From Mycogone perniciosa (taxonomy: Eukaryota; Ascomycota; Sordariomycetes; Hypocreales; Hypocreaceae), in the NCBI GenBank assembly GCA_025331125.1, contig JAOALB010000029.1:62001-126000 (forward strand): 64,000 nt of DNA, in the 5' to 3' direction. The notes beneath the pieces were generated by a model. That model did not search any database. It was not told where the DNA came from and saw nothing but the letters and a program-made list of their open reading frames with translations. The position numbers and the translations under genes were made by a program. Position 1 is the stretch's first letter. Each line of letters begins with the position of its first letter. Shown piece by piece: positions 32,966-44,351 of the stretch.

Positions 32966-34968
32966 TCAAACATTCAACTCGGCCGCCGTGGCCCCCTTAA
33001 TAGCCGCCTGGTAAGGCTCAAGCTTCTTCTCAAGCTTGCCACCCGGTCCGCAGAACTTGTCAACAATCTGCGCGCTGCGACCAACATACAGCTCTGGCCT
33101 CATCATGTTGTCAAGATCAGGCCAGATCGGCCTGAAGAATTCCGTGTTCCTGATCCTCTCAACGAGGTCGTTTGGCCGACCCTCGTTTTGGACTTGGTGT
33201 GACGCCTCGAATGAAAGGACACGAATTTCCTCATGAGCACTGGACTTGTTAGTAATCCCTCCGTTTTGAGAGGGGCAGCACTTACTCTTGTCTGGACACG
33301 CCCATCGCCGTCAGCCTCATAATGATATTCTCCGTGATCATGAAGGGCAGCTCTGCCATAATATTCGAGTGAATTTTATGGGGGAACACCACAAGTCCCT
33401 CAGTCACATTCTGTAGGGTAATGGAGATAGCGTCCGCGAGAAGGAACATCTCGGGCACATCTATCCTTCGCTACATTGAAGTTAGCCTGACAGAACATGG
33501 AAGACAATGAGAGAATTTATAACACATCGCATGACAAAGAACAGGGGATTACTTACACATGCGGAGTCGTCCAACGACCTCTCCAGCCACTGGGCCGAGT
33601 GAGTATTGTTGTAGTTAGCCGCCTTTCCCTGCAGCACCCGCGCAAGACTGGCGATTCGTTCACACCGCATAGGATTTTGTTTGTAAGCCTAAAAAATGTT
33701 AGAGACAACATTGTGGTTGAGACACGACGAGGGCGTAGAGGGACAAAAGACGAAACAAGACTGACCATAGCACTGCTGCCAATTTGCCCAACCTCTCTAG
33801 GCTCTCCCACTTCCTTCATGAACGCGAGGTGCCTCAAATCAGAGGCAATCTTGGTTACAGTTGTCCCCAGGCCAGTAACAGCGTTTGCCACGAGACAATC
33901 AACCTTCCTCGAGCTGCAACGGCGTGAGTCCCTGCTACATCTGCATGGGTTAAGGGTTTGCTTTTTTTTGAAGACTTACTATGTCTGCGTCGAGATCTAG
34001 CAAGGTGTTAGATGGCGTTACGGTAGTAGTAAAGACCTATGTAGAACTCACATCGTAACATTCCTCGAAGCCAGCCTTTTGACAAAGGAGCTCATTGAGC
34101 TGATCACACTTCGCGTGGTCGCCACCAAAGCTGCGGAGATCAGGATGGTTGGTCCATCAGTTGCTTGCATTGACCGGGACTCACATCTCGAGAAAGCTTG
34201 CTTGCGTGCCCGTGGTACCTTGCGCGCCGCGGAACCGGAGCTCGGCTCGTACCCGCTCAAACTCTTCCAAATCCATCATCAAGTCCTGTGCCCATCCCGC
34301 CGCTGAGATGAGATTAGCACGATATGCAAGATGTGCGTGGTTGCCAGGACTGACCTCGCTTGCCGACGGTGCTGATCTGAGCAGGTTGAAGGTGCGTGAA
34401 AGACAGGGTTGGCTCAGACTTCCACTGGAGGGCAAAGGCCTGGAGGTTGTGCAGCACCTTGGCAATCTTGGGGATCAGGAGATCGAGGGCATCCCTCATG
34501 AGAATCAGCTCCGTATTGTCGGTGACGTAGCAGCTAGTTGCTCCATAGTGGATGATGCCAGCGGCAGCAGGGGCAACTTGGCCGAAGGCATGGACGTGCT
34601 GGGTTGAATATCAGTATACGAAGCAGTCTGACTCATTCTTGATACTTCTTACAGCCATGACATCCTACATACTTGTTAGCTTCTCCATATTATCTGATTC
34701 CAGCAGTAACGCTTACATGACGACGCTTCTTCTCCTCGACACGGGCAGTCTCAAAGTCCTCGTCTGTCACAGTGAGATGCGCCTTCATCTGCTCCAGCGC
34801 CTCATCAGTGATGGTGTTGATTCCAAGCTCCTTCTCGCTCTCAGCGAGGTAGAGCCACAGCTTGCGCCAGGTCGAGTGCCGAGATCGCTGGCTAAAGAGA
34901 TTGGACATCTCCGGGCTGCAATAGCGGCCCGTCAGGGACGTTTGGTAAGTATCGTACTGCGAGGCCAT
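32966..34968 (-). CDS. ADE13: Adenylosuccinate lyase, ten exons including two microexons
   Basis: It acts twice in purine synthesis, on SAICAR and on adenylosuccinate, releasing fumarate. Exons on the minus strand: 34717-34968, 34653-34664, 34355-34598, 34185-34302, 34052-34130, 33980-33996, 33766-33913, 33557-33688, 33286-33470, 32966-33239. They sum to 486 aa, against 482 in yeast, with all phases consistent. Exon 2 has 12 nt (Asp-Val-Met-Ala of the family RHDVMAH motif) and exon 6 has 17 nt (ISTQTY of the QTYSR motif). Other landmarks are IHYGATSCYVTDN, TVGKRAAGWAQ, FRGAQGTTGTQASF and the mobile catalytic loop IGSSAMAYKQNPM with its serine. Introns are 46-86 nt. ADE13 is essential for purine prototrophy, so the gene is expected to be active. 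Confidence 0.93.
33980..33996 (-). other. ADE13: 17-nt microexon of ADE13
   Basis: It encodes ISTQT plus two bases of the tyrosine codon, bounded by GCTAG and GTAAGT. It completes the QTYSR substrate-binding block together with the next exon. Confidence 0.88.
34653..34664 (-). other. ADE13: 12-nt microexon of ADE13
   Basis: It encodes DVMA between an upstream intron ending TATGTAG and a downstream intron starting GTAAGA. Without it the conserved HDVMAH block of adenylosuccinate lyases would be lost. Confidence 0.88.
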
Positions 34969-35574
34969 TGTCGACAATATCACCGCGATGTGATTGATGT
35001 GATGTGCACAGAAATCCAAAATTTGACGATGGTGGGGTGAGGCAATACTTGACAAAAAAAATCCCTGGTTCACTCGAGTCTGAAGCTTAAATACGGGAGT
35101 CATGTGATTAAGGCCCTGATCCCCAACACCTTAAATTTTGTTAGGCGGATAAGAGAGGGTATATTCGTATCTGCTACTCCGTACTTCGGACTCCCTGCTA
35201 CTGCTGCTAGAATTAGCGGGCGTAATTGTCTTCTGTTGCTGTCTCTGCGGAGTACGGAGTGCATGAAAGCGATTTAGAACGCCACTTGAAAGACGGATAC
35301 TAAGCTCACGAAAGTCACTAGCAGTACGGAGTACTGTAATTCACTGTAATTCATTGCTGACGGTGCTGTAATTTACTATAATAAACCATCACTACTCCGT
35401 TAATAATAATATTATAATAATGGTAATAATCATAAATACCTATAAATATATATCAATACCATATTATAAGCTTCTTTAATAGAATAGTAGAAGATATTAA
35501 ATTGACATTTTATTATCTTACTTTATACGGAGTATCTTATAATTGAATGCATTTTGGCGATACTGCAAGTCCCC
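34969..35574. other. AT-rich intergenic region upstream of ADE13
   Basis: Contains several TACTCCGT/GTACGGAGTAC words (about 35177, 35252, 35326, 35392) and a very AT-rich stretch from 35395 to 35530. No gene. Confidence 0.6.
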
Positions 35575-35808
35575 TGCTAGCTCGACACATTGCTTACAGG
35601 GGAGGACAGCCAATACCAAGCAGATGTTGTGTTTCTCGATTTGGGGCAAACAACGGAGCTCGGTTTTATGGGTAAGCCTCAGGGTCTTGGGTCGGTCGCT
35701 ATTAGTCGAGCTCGGCAGGCTGAAGTGATAGTCATGAATCAAGCAATGGAATGGCAATGCGGAAAAATGCGGATGAAGTCGCGGTACACTTTTCCGATTT
35801 TGGGATGA
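35575..35808 (+). pseudogene. C-terminal fragment of an Upf1-like SF1 helicase
   Basis: The frame reads YQADVVFLDLGQTTELGFMG, then VAISRARQAEVIVMNQAME. This matches the last motifs (V and VI) of Upf1/AAA_12-type superfamily 1 helicases, which normally read QGEExDVVFxD ... NVAxSRARxxxxV. Only about 70 residues survive and no upstream helicase motifs (P-loop, DEAD-like) are found nearby. The sequence between the two motifs is imperfect (GLGSVAIS). It is a relic, most likely of a large accessory helicase gene. Confidence 0.65.
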
Positions 35809-36833
35809 CTCTCTAGCCCAGCACAGACCTTCATCACCGTTCCAGAAATGGTTTCGGCGTGTCCCCTAACAACTCTCCTTCGAGATTACCATACCATACC
35901 ATACGATTCCCATTGACTTCATGTCATAGCCAGTCAAAATCAGCCAGGGCTTTATCCAGACAGCAAAAGGGTTCTGCAATCCCAGACGATCTTTTCCAGC
36001 CATAAGATATATGCGAACCGGCCATAGTGCTATCAAAATAACTTGGATCTTCTTCGACGATTGCGATGTAAAGTCCTTGCCTGTGAGAAAGCAAGAGAAC
36101 TCCTCCAAGTTTATATTCTTGATGTTGTCGCAACCCTGTATGGTCTTGGAATGGAGTTCAATGATCCAGCCACCCGTCGGAGGTAAACTCCATCAACTGA
36201 ATACAGCTCTTTTCAAGGAGTCTCGATACTACGTAGTAGTAACTGACTATAATTCAGCTCTATCTGAAATGTCTCATATAAGTTGAAAGGCAACGGGTGT
36301 TATAGATGGTAACAAGAGAATTGCATAAAACGAATGAGAAGAATTTGTAAACCGTTTTTGATACTATATACCACTATTATGATTAAACGCGTGTATTAAG
36401 GGGCCGTGTGACTGGATAGTTCAATTATACGATATTCTATCGCCCTCAAATTTATTATTGCGATGTCGAGATGGGCTTAGAAATCGTGCCGCCGCCGCAA
36501 ATTAGGTATCATATTGACACAGCAATGATGCACGTAGTCAAACTACCGTATGTGAATCCAATGATGTTGTCAGAGTCAACTAGCCACAAAGGTACCGATA
36601 CAGTAAGACTTTTGTGCAGTATCCTCGCAATACGTGCCTCACCGGAACAACCAACTATGCATCACTATAAAATGTATAAAACTTCCATATTTTCATTGAT
36701 AGTTCATTGAGCATATTGGGCTATGTTAGCAGCATATAATGGAGCCAACAAGATCTATGAGGGTATGTTCTAATCAGAATAGACCAACAAACAATTATTT
36801 ATCAACTTCAATTTGTCTTTTATTTTGTCCTTC
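35809..36833. other. AT-rich gene-free region
   Basis: About 1 kb with short unrelated frames on both strands (35866-36108 minus, 36011-36286 plus). No gene recognised. Confidence 0.55.
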
Positions 36834-38552
36834 TTACAAGGATAGCTCAATTCGGGGCCCTTGGTAGTTCTTCCTTGCATAGACATACCAGTTGATGGTG
36901 GTAACGATACCGATCACAGCCAAGACAACCACAGCATAGTCTGTTGCTTTGTTAGTTGCGCGTTCTCACTCAAGGTCTCTGTAATAGGAATATTGTACTC
37001 ACTCATATTCCCACCCGTCACGGGTAACTGTGTCGGAAAAGTGAAGAAGATTGTCTGAAGGATAGCCGACAGAATGGTGCCGATGTTACAAGCCCAACCG
37101 ACCACCTCGGGGACCACAAAGGCCCTCTTCCGCGGAAGCAATACTTTATTGCGTTTCTGGTAAAGAAGAAGCGCTGCCGGCATCGCGAACGATATAGTTT
37201 GAAGCAACAGAAACGAGCCGAGGAGGGCATTGAATGCCGCTGTAGAACCGAGACTAAGGCACCCGCCAAGAAAGATTAGACCTGCGTTCAGTACCAGGGC
37301 GTTGGCAGGAATGTCGCCAAGTTTTGGGGATAGTCTGGCGAAAAAAGAAGAGAAGAGCAAGCCGCGGTCTCGGGCCATGGCCCACATGAGTCGAGAGGTG
37401 GTTTGTTGCACAGCGATTAAAATAAACGCAAGAATAGCAATGAAAACACTCATAAATACGGTCCCCGCTGTATCGGACTTGGAAGCAACTCTCCAAAGCT
37501 TGTAAATAGGGACCCTGTATTCTCTTGTCAGTTCTATTGTACCTTGAAGGGAACTGCATAAGAGGACTAACGGGTCGGTAAGGAGAGATTCTATATCAGT
37601 GCTGCAGTACGCCATGGCTACAGAAAAGACGCCGCCGGTTACAGATCCGATCCCGATTGTAGCCATAAGCGCTCTTGGGACGGTAACGGCAGCGTTCAAA
37701 GTCTCCTCCGCCAGATGGAGAGTCGCATCAATGCCTCCAAATGCATAGCCTGATGAAGATAAACCTGTGAGAAACGACACCGCTGGTGTCCAACCCGTGC
37801 TTGACTCGAAGTTGGTCCACACCGAGGTAGAATCTCGTTTCTCGCTTCGGACAAGACAAACAACTGTGATGGAGAGAAAAGTTGCCAGGGTGCAGATAAC
37901 TTGTATCGGTTATGTCAGGACTTGAAGTTGTTACTAAGCATCACGCCCAAGAGAATGACTTACACGCAGCATCGTGAATCCAGTTTGTCCGCTTCAGAAA
38001 GAAGAGGTTATAGACCAAGGCAAGGAGGTTTAGGGCCTGGAACATCAAAAACAGTAACCACGGTTCCGCCTGGTACCCATTGTAGAAATTAACGACTCCC
38101 ATGATCAGACTGCTGACAATGTTCGCCACACTCGCAGCGCAGACGATCCAGGATACAGTCGAAAGAATCCCGCAGACATATGAGAGCGACCTGTTGAATC
38201 TCTCCGGGGCGAGAATGCTCGTGAAGTGGTACTGTCCACCAGCCGTCGGGTACACGCTCGCCATTTCAGCGAGCGTGACAGCGACACAAGTGTACATGAC
38301 TCCACTGACGATCATGCCGTAGACGAGCTCTACTGTTCCTCCTGCGGCTAGAGCGATCGATAGGGTTGTGGCAATGGCTACCCAGCTGTTAGGAATGTTG
38401 AAGCCGAGGGCAATGATTCGAATGGGCCCAATGTCTCGACGGATAATCTGGGGGTCGAGCTGAACGATCTCCACGGTACCGACTTGATCATTATCAGGCT
38501 CTCCGGGCGAGCCGGGTCCTGTAGAGAGCGGCTTCTCCTCTGATTGAGCCAT
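36834..38552 (-). CDS. Amino acid / GABA-choline type permease (APC superfamily)
   Basis: A plasma-membrane transporter of the fungal amino-acid/choline/GABA group. Exons on the minus strand: 37964-38552, 37572-37899, 37003-37514, 36834-36940; 511 aa. A polar N-terminus (to about residue 40) is followed by the family entry IRIIALGFNIPNSWVAIATT and about twelve hydrophobic segments. AEMASVYPTAGGQYH is the hallmark of this subfamily and SSGYAFGGIDATLHLAEE the conserved central block. Intron 2 (37515-37571) is 57 nt, a multiple of three and free of stops, so an unspliced form would add 19 residues. Intron 1 uses an unusual CAAG acceptor. Substrate cannot be deduced. Confidence 0.88.
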
Positions 38553-40157
38553 TATCGTCTACCAAACAGCCACTAGGCTGCGGTCAGTGTGTCAGACCAG
38601 ATGAAGAGCCGGCTTTGTTGAGGTCAAGATGATCGACACGAACCTCCTCTCATAGAAACAAGACAGGCGATGGTCGGGATTGCAAAAACTGAGGTTGAAG
38701 GGATGGGGGGCCTGCTCGTGTATTTGTGCATAGTACTTCCAATCGCCCAATTCCACGTCTCCGCAAGGCTGGCACCCAAGACGGGATGAGACGCAGTGGT
38801 GCCGAACGATCGATCCCCGATTCGGATCATATTATCATTGAAGCAAGACATGGTTGTACAAGATACGTACAAGAAAGACATGTACAAGCATGCATCGATC
38901 GGAGGTCCGCCCCCCTTATCAGCCATCAAGTGGTCGCTCATTCTCAAATTTCCAGCACAACAATAGTTGCCATCATACCAAGTACAAGGTTTAGTTGATC
39001 TTACGGACGAAATAGTCATTGATGACGGGTATTTGCTCATTGTACTCCGTACCGATCAAGGACTGTTGAGTCTCTTCAAGTGTCTCAGTTTTGCATAACT
39101 AAGGTCCACTTCTCAGCACCAATGGCGTCAGACCATAGAATGGCCTCAGAAGGGGGTTTGGCCCTTTTTATCACCGTTATCCCAGTCCCTAGTCTGCATA
39201 GGGATAAGAAGCACATCCGTCTGTTATGCTGGTCGTAATCTTTCATGTCATCTTCCACTTTCTCATGAAGAGGTGTTCTCGATCGAGGTGAGCGCCCTAG
39301 GGACGACATGGAGACATCCTTCCCCTCTTTTGGAGACCGCCACGTATCTGAGACATGGAACTTCACGGACATTAAGTTTCTCTCGTGTTATGTCATGATT
39401 GGGAATCATTCGCGTGACGGCTTGAGGTGGCAAGGATTAGCCCATTTAGGTATTATTATGTAGAATAGCAAGCCAAGTAAAAAGAAAAATAGCCAAGAAT
39501 ATTGCGTGCATCAACATTCTGTTTTGTGAGAATAGTCGTGGCAATTTTGTCAGATTAGGGCACATTACCGGGAAATATGCAAACCCCCACGGTTCAATGT
39601 GCGACAATATCCACCAGAACAAGCAAGCATCATTTCACCCTTGTTTCGCCCAGGTTGCCCTCGGCATTGCCAAATTGATAGTACTCGTACGATGGTGATC
39701 GGTCTTAAAGGGAGAGGTTCCACCTAGAATGGAGGGTATCACGGCTGGCGGCGGGCTGTAGTACTTCTTCTGAGCTACCCGTATATATACGAAGTACTCC
39801 GTACGACATACGAAGATGCCAATATCCTCGCCTGGCCGGGTTTTGTGGCCACGGATGACACAGTAGCATCTTCTGTGGATGGAGCTACAGACCAGGACTG
39901 CAGTGAAATTGAGGTGTCCATCTACTCGTAGTCGAAGTTTTTCTGGATTGATGTAAACATGCATTCTCATTGACTGCTTGTCTAGATCAAAGACGCGAAA
40001 AAACCGCGTACACCTGGGGTTGCCTATTAACGCCGGTCCGCTGATTTGTCTCATGCATGTCTTTCATCTGCAAGGTCAAGTTAATTTCGAGTCCCTCTGG
40101 ATCTGGTGCTTGCCGACGTAGAACCGCGCTCCACACGCTCCGAATGTCGTCTTCACC
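38553..40157. other. Gene-free region between permease and sacsin-like fragment
   Basis: About 1.6 kb. Short frames on both strands (38624-39040, 39635-40054 minus) have no family resemblance. TACTCCGTAC-type words near 39047 and 39795. Confidence 0.55.
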
Positions 40158-41509
40158 TCAATTGAGAATTTTGATCTGAATGATGCCCAGTCGTTTCAAA
40201 TTTTGGTCGACCAAAGTCAGTCTACAGCTCAAGATATTTATGAGAGCCGCAGAACTCTCCGCTTTGGCCTGTATATGCGTGTTTGGATCATGCATGAGCC
40301 AGTCCGCAAATTCACCCGGTAACACAGACTGGAAAGAGAACACCCGAGCAGCCTTGTTCATTGGCAAATATATCTTGAGCCCAGACGAGTCGTCGCCTAT
40401 ATAGAGCTCGCTTTGTCCCCTCTTAACTTCAATTGACCGTCCGTTCTGCCAAAGGATTTGGACAAGCGAAATTCCGTTAGTCTCGATGACTTTCGATGAG
40501 CGGAGCAATCGATATAACGTTTCCGCATCATTTCGGTATGTGGGACTGTTGAAGTCGGCAGCGATTCTGACAGCTGCGTATTAGTAACTTTCAAGCGCTC
40601 ATGGAGCCGTGAGCTTACCGGAGAATGGCATGTGCTTTCCGCTTAATGTCGTAGTTGACGGAAGATATAGGACGCATTTCCCCTCCCGAGACGGATGTAA
40701 TCTCCTTCACGGACTCGAATAGATATCGGGGTCAGGGCTTTGCCCATTTGATGAAAGGGTGCAATTGCCAAAACTCCTCCCTGGAGTAATCCAACACGTT
40801 AATTTTGCCTTCAAATCGGTCGGCAAGGTCACTGCTGTCGACAATGGCGAAATCAGTGTCCGCTGTCTCGATCCCAGTCGTCTCATCTGCGTATCTAACC
40901 GGAAACACGCGAGCACTGCGAAGTTTGCTTGGCTTCTCTTCCGAGGAGTCTTGCGGTTCCGACTGGAGCAGGGCATTGAGTGACCAAATGGTCGCTCTTA
41001 TATCTTCCTCCCGTGTCGAGGAATCCGTCTGAAGCAGCTCATCACATAGTATCTGAAGGGTGAGAGTCTTGATGCCCAAGGTTTTGAGGGAAAAATCTTG
41101 CAACTCCTTATAATGGTCGTTCACGGCGACGCGGCCTCGAATATGGGATTTGCTTGACCATAGACACCGAGAGATCGGGTACCAACCAGGCTTTTCATCC
41201 ACTGTCAATTATATCAGCGATCTAACCTCAAATTTATTTCTGCTGTAGTTGGTATGTCACAAATGATGTTGCTTTCAAGAGTCCCACATACCTGAGTCTC
41301 TTGATATCTAGCCTGGTCAACTTCATCCTACTCAAGTACTTGTAAAGACCCAAGATATGATCAAAGTCCTGACACTCGGTCGCTTTCGGTTCGGGGAGTT
41401 CGTCTGCCAGATTCTTCCAGCTTATGATCGTTGTTCCAGGAGTCTTTTTAAAGAAAATTGAGATGACTTCCATTTCGCTTGGGGAGCAGCGACATTGAGG
41501 TTGGGGCAC
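40158..41509 (-). pseudogene. C-terminal fragment of a sacsin-like (Hsp90-type ATPase) fungal protein
   Basis: Blocks read in order on the minus strand: VISIFFKKTPGTTIISWKNLADELPEPK; PGWYPISRCLWSSKSHIRGRV; LQILCDELLQTD; ARVFPVRYADETTGIETADT; DFAIVDSSDLADRFEGKI; FWQLHPFIKWA; KEITSVSGGEMRPISSVNYD; RIAADFNSPTYRNDAETLYR; VFSFQSVLPGEFADWLM. This is the C-terminal part of large fungal proteins that start with a sacsin/HATPase domain. The ATPase part (over 1000 residues in relatives) is absent. A TGA interrupts the frame at 40732-40734, between IKWAKP and PRYLF, and the junction near 41210-41280 does not splice in frame. One normal intron (40567-40618) survives. Therefore a decayed fragment. Confidence 0.75.
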
Positions 41510-41904
41510 TCCATGTTTGTGTTAGTTTCGAAATTGATCGGATCCGTGTTACTCATTGACTCCTCAATTTTGAGGGGACCGTTGTGAGAGTTGCCGGCCA
41601 TGTCATCTTTCTTCTCCATCAAGATCAAAGTCAGTAAGCATGTCTGCGAGTCTTAACACCCAGACGGGCGACTGAGAGCGTGAAATACATGTAGTCTCAG
41701 TTTATTCGATTAAGGGCGCCGGCAATATGGTTCCAACGTTCCTATTCGGACGGTATGCAAAGACAACCCCCCACAAATCAAGGTATCAATCACACAACAG
41801 CAGATAGACCTGTATCGCGATCATCAGTCCCTACCCTTTAATATGTTATCGCCGGTCCGGGTCTCGAGGGGTGCCAATGAAATGAATGATGGCTTACCGG
41901 TTTT

Positions 41905-44351
41905 TTAGACGGCAGCCCTCGAAGTGCTTGTTGTAACCGAGAGGGCAATTGGATCAGCCTGGCGTCGCGCGGCGCCGTACAGGTTAATGTAGAGTGGGAA
42001 AATGGCCCCGGCAGCATAGAAACTGACGACAATACAGAACGAGTATTGGACAGAGTGGGATTGCAGCATAGCCAACATGATATAGGGGGAGACGATACTA
42101 CCAATACCATTCCCAGCCGTAATTAGACAGGCAGCGACTTTTGTCCACCTGCCGAGGCCGCGCAATGCAATAGTCCAAGTCAGGGCGAAGATAGGTCCCT
42201 CAAAGATAATAAAGACAAATGACACAGCCAGTGCCTCATTAGCTGAAGAAAAATCAAGGCCCATTAGGAGCGCAGTAAATGCAATGGCGCCTATGTAAGA
42301 TATGAGTAGAAGGATTCGCGGCGGAATCAGAAGGCATAGCAAAGCAAAGACAAGCCCATCCACGGCATATATAGTAGCTCCTACTAGAGCAAAGTCTGTT
42401 ACCTTTAGGACTGCAGAGGTGGCGGTCATGGCAGACGCGCTAGAGAGGATATTGGGGAGAAAGATACCCAGGGCTTGCCCTGCACCGCTTAAAAAGACTG
42501 ACGATAGGATAGCTATAACTAATGTTGTGAAAATGGGACGTTTCTGGGAAGGCTGTGTCCATAGCCTCTTAGCCTGCCTCTGCAGGTCCGAATCGCTTGC
42601 CTCAGGTAATGGCATATAATGGAAAAAAAGTGCTAGTAAGACAGAGAAGAGAGCGATGGATAGGTATGTCCATTGTATGGCGATTAAGCTATGATTATCG
42701 GCCACTTTCATGAAGACTTTCTGAGTAAGTAGGGAGCTCGGTACCCTAGCTAATGCCGCAATGCCTTCTCCTATAAGGAGGCGTATGTCGCTGTATTGAG
42801 GTGGTCCGCAGAGCGCTATAAAGATGATTGAAGTTGTTCGCAAGACAGACTGACTAAATCCAAGAACAAAGTTGCAGACGATGATGCCGGAATAGGACTT
42901 CAAGGCTCCAGATGGATAGAACATAATAGTTCCAACGCAGTATATCCCCAGGCCAGTGGCAAATGTGACTTTAAATCCATGATGGCGCAGGAGCCATAGT
43001 GTCAGGAAAGGGGAAACAAGATAGCCAAGAAAATTAGCTGACGGAATGCCCATGAGCTGGTATGGATTGCGAATTCCTACTAACGGGATGATACTGGTAA
43101 GGGAAGTAAGCAGGCTATATGAGCCTCCCCAGAGGAAGAAGATGATAAAGATAATGGCGCAGTATTTAATGGATTCTAAGCCCTGGATATCGAGCATACA
43201 CTTGGGCTGTCGCATGTTGATGAATCCAAAATACACGGCATATTCATCCTGCTGGGGAGGCCTCGGTGTTGGCCCTGGTTCCATTTCAAGATTCATGTAG
43301 GGAGTTGTGATAAAGTCCCTTATCTGAGTTATATGCTGCTCCTGGTTCTCAGTCAGGGGTGGTGTGTTTGTTGATTGTAGATCCGATGTAGTAACGGGGG
43401 GCTGCTCTTCGCTGCTTGGAGCATGATCCGATCTCTTTGCCTTTGTCGAGGCCAACAGCCTAATCAAAGGTTTCAGTGTGGGAATGCAGGCACAGATAAT
43501 GCCCACATTGACCTCAACGGCTGACCACAGCAGAGCAAGGCTAATATTATAAGAGAGCTTTAGGCTTGAAGTAATACTGACTCCAGTAAACTCATTAAGC
43601 CTGGTGGCCGCTAATTGCACATAATAGATGCGCACGACATCAACGACGGTAGCAAACACACCTGTTAGAAAGGTCAAGACCAAGATAGCCTTTTGTCGCC
43701 ATGGTAGGTTCATGCCTGTCAGAATAGGGATAGGCAGGACGAGGATAGCGAGGTCAGTAACGACATTGACTGGCACTGAGGCGAGGTAGATGGCCTCAAA
43801 AGAGATGCATCGGGCGTTTGGGATAGCAAGATTATACGCTGCCTGCACAGGGCGGCACTGGAAAATCGTGATAAAACTAAGTACAATGCCGCCGACATTT
43901 ACCACGACAAGGGTCACATAAGAGCCGATACGCAGGAACTGTTGCGTATCACGCGCAATGCCGATGAAGAAGATAAGGATCGAGGACTTGGTAGCCATCA
44001 ATGCAGGGTTATAGAGAGCGATGGCAGCGTATTCGGCCTTCAGTAAGGGGCCGTCTGGGGAGGGGATGTCGCTCTGCTGGAGGCCTAGGCCACTGGAGGT
44101 GCTGAAGTCAATCGCGAAGGATATGCCAAAGGCAAGGATCTAGTGATAGATACATCAGGCTCTATATTGGGACCTCGAGTTTGAGTCAAGCTCTCACTAA
44201 CCCATGCGAGGACAATTAGGTAGTCATCCCAGCCGTGACGCCTGACAATAAAGAAGCGGCTAACGATACGTGCGATGACCAGTAGGGTGGCGAGGATAAA
44301 CATAACCGTCACGCTGACAAAGACGGTTTTACTGCGACCTTGGAAAAGCAT
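41905..44351 (-). CDS. Fusion of a Pth11-type rhodopsin-like domain with a fucose-permease-like MFS transporter
   Basis: Exons 44202-44351 and 41905-44139 give 794 aa. Residues about 9-280 are a fungal SAT4/Pth11-type seven-helix domain: GWDDYLIVLAWILAFGISFA, CRPVQAAYN, VTDLAILVLPIPI, LTGVFATVVDVVRIYYV and YNISLALLWSAVEVNVGIIC. A hydrophilic, proline-rich linker (about 280-355, SSEEQPPVTTSDLQ) leads into an MFS domain of the FucP/FHS type (about 365-785) from LESIKYCAIIFIIFFLWGGSYSLL, with GIPSANFLGYLVSPFL, NFVLGFSQSVLRTTS, FIALCGPPQYSD and FHYMPLPEASDSDL. The 2235-nt second exon has no stop, so the fusion is held together by one frame. The only intron lies after the first helices, as in ordinary Pth11 genes. 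Pth11 proteins sense host surfaces in pathogens; FucP takes up sugars. Role of the fusion is unknown. Confidence 0.88.
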
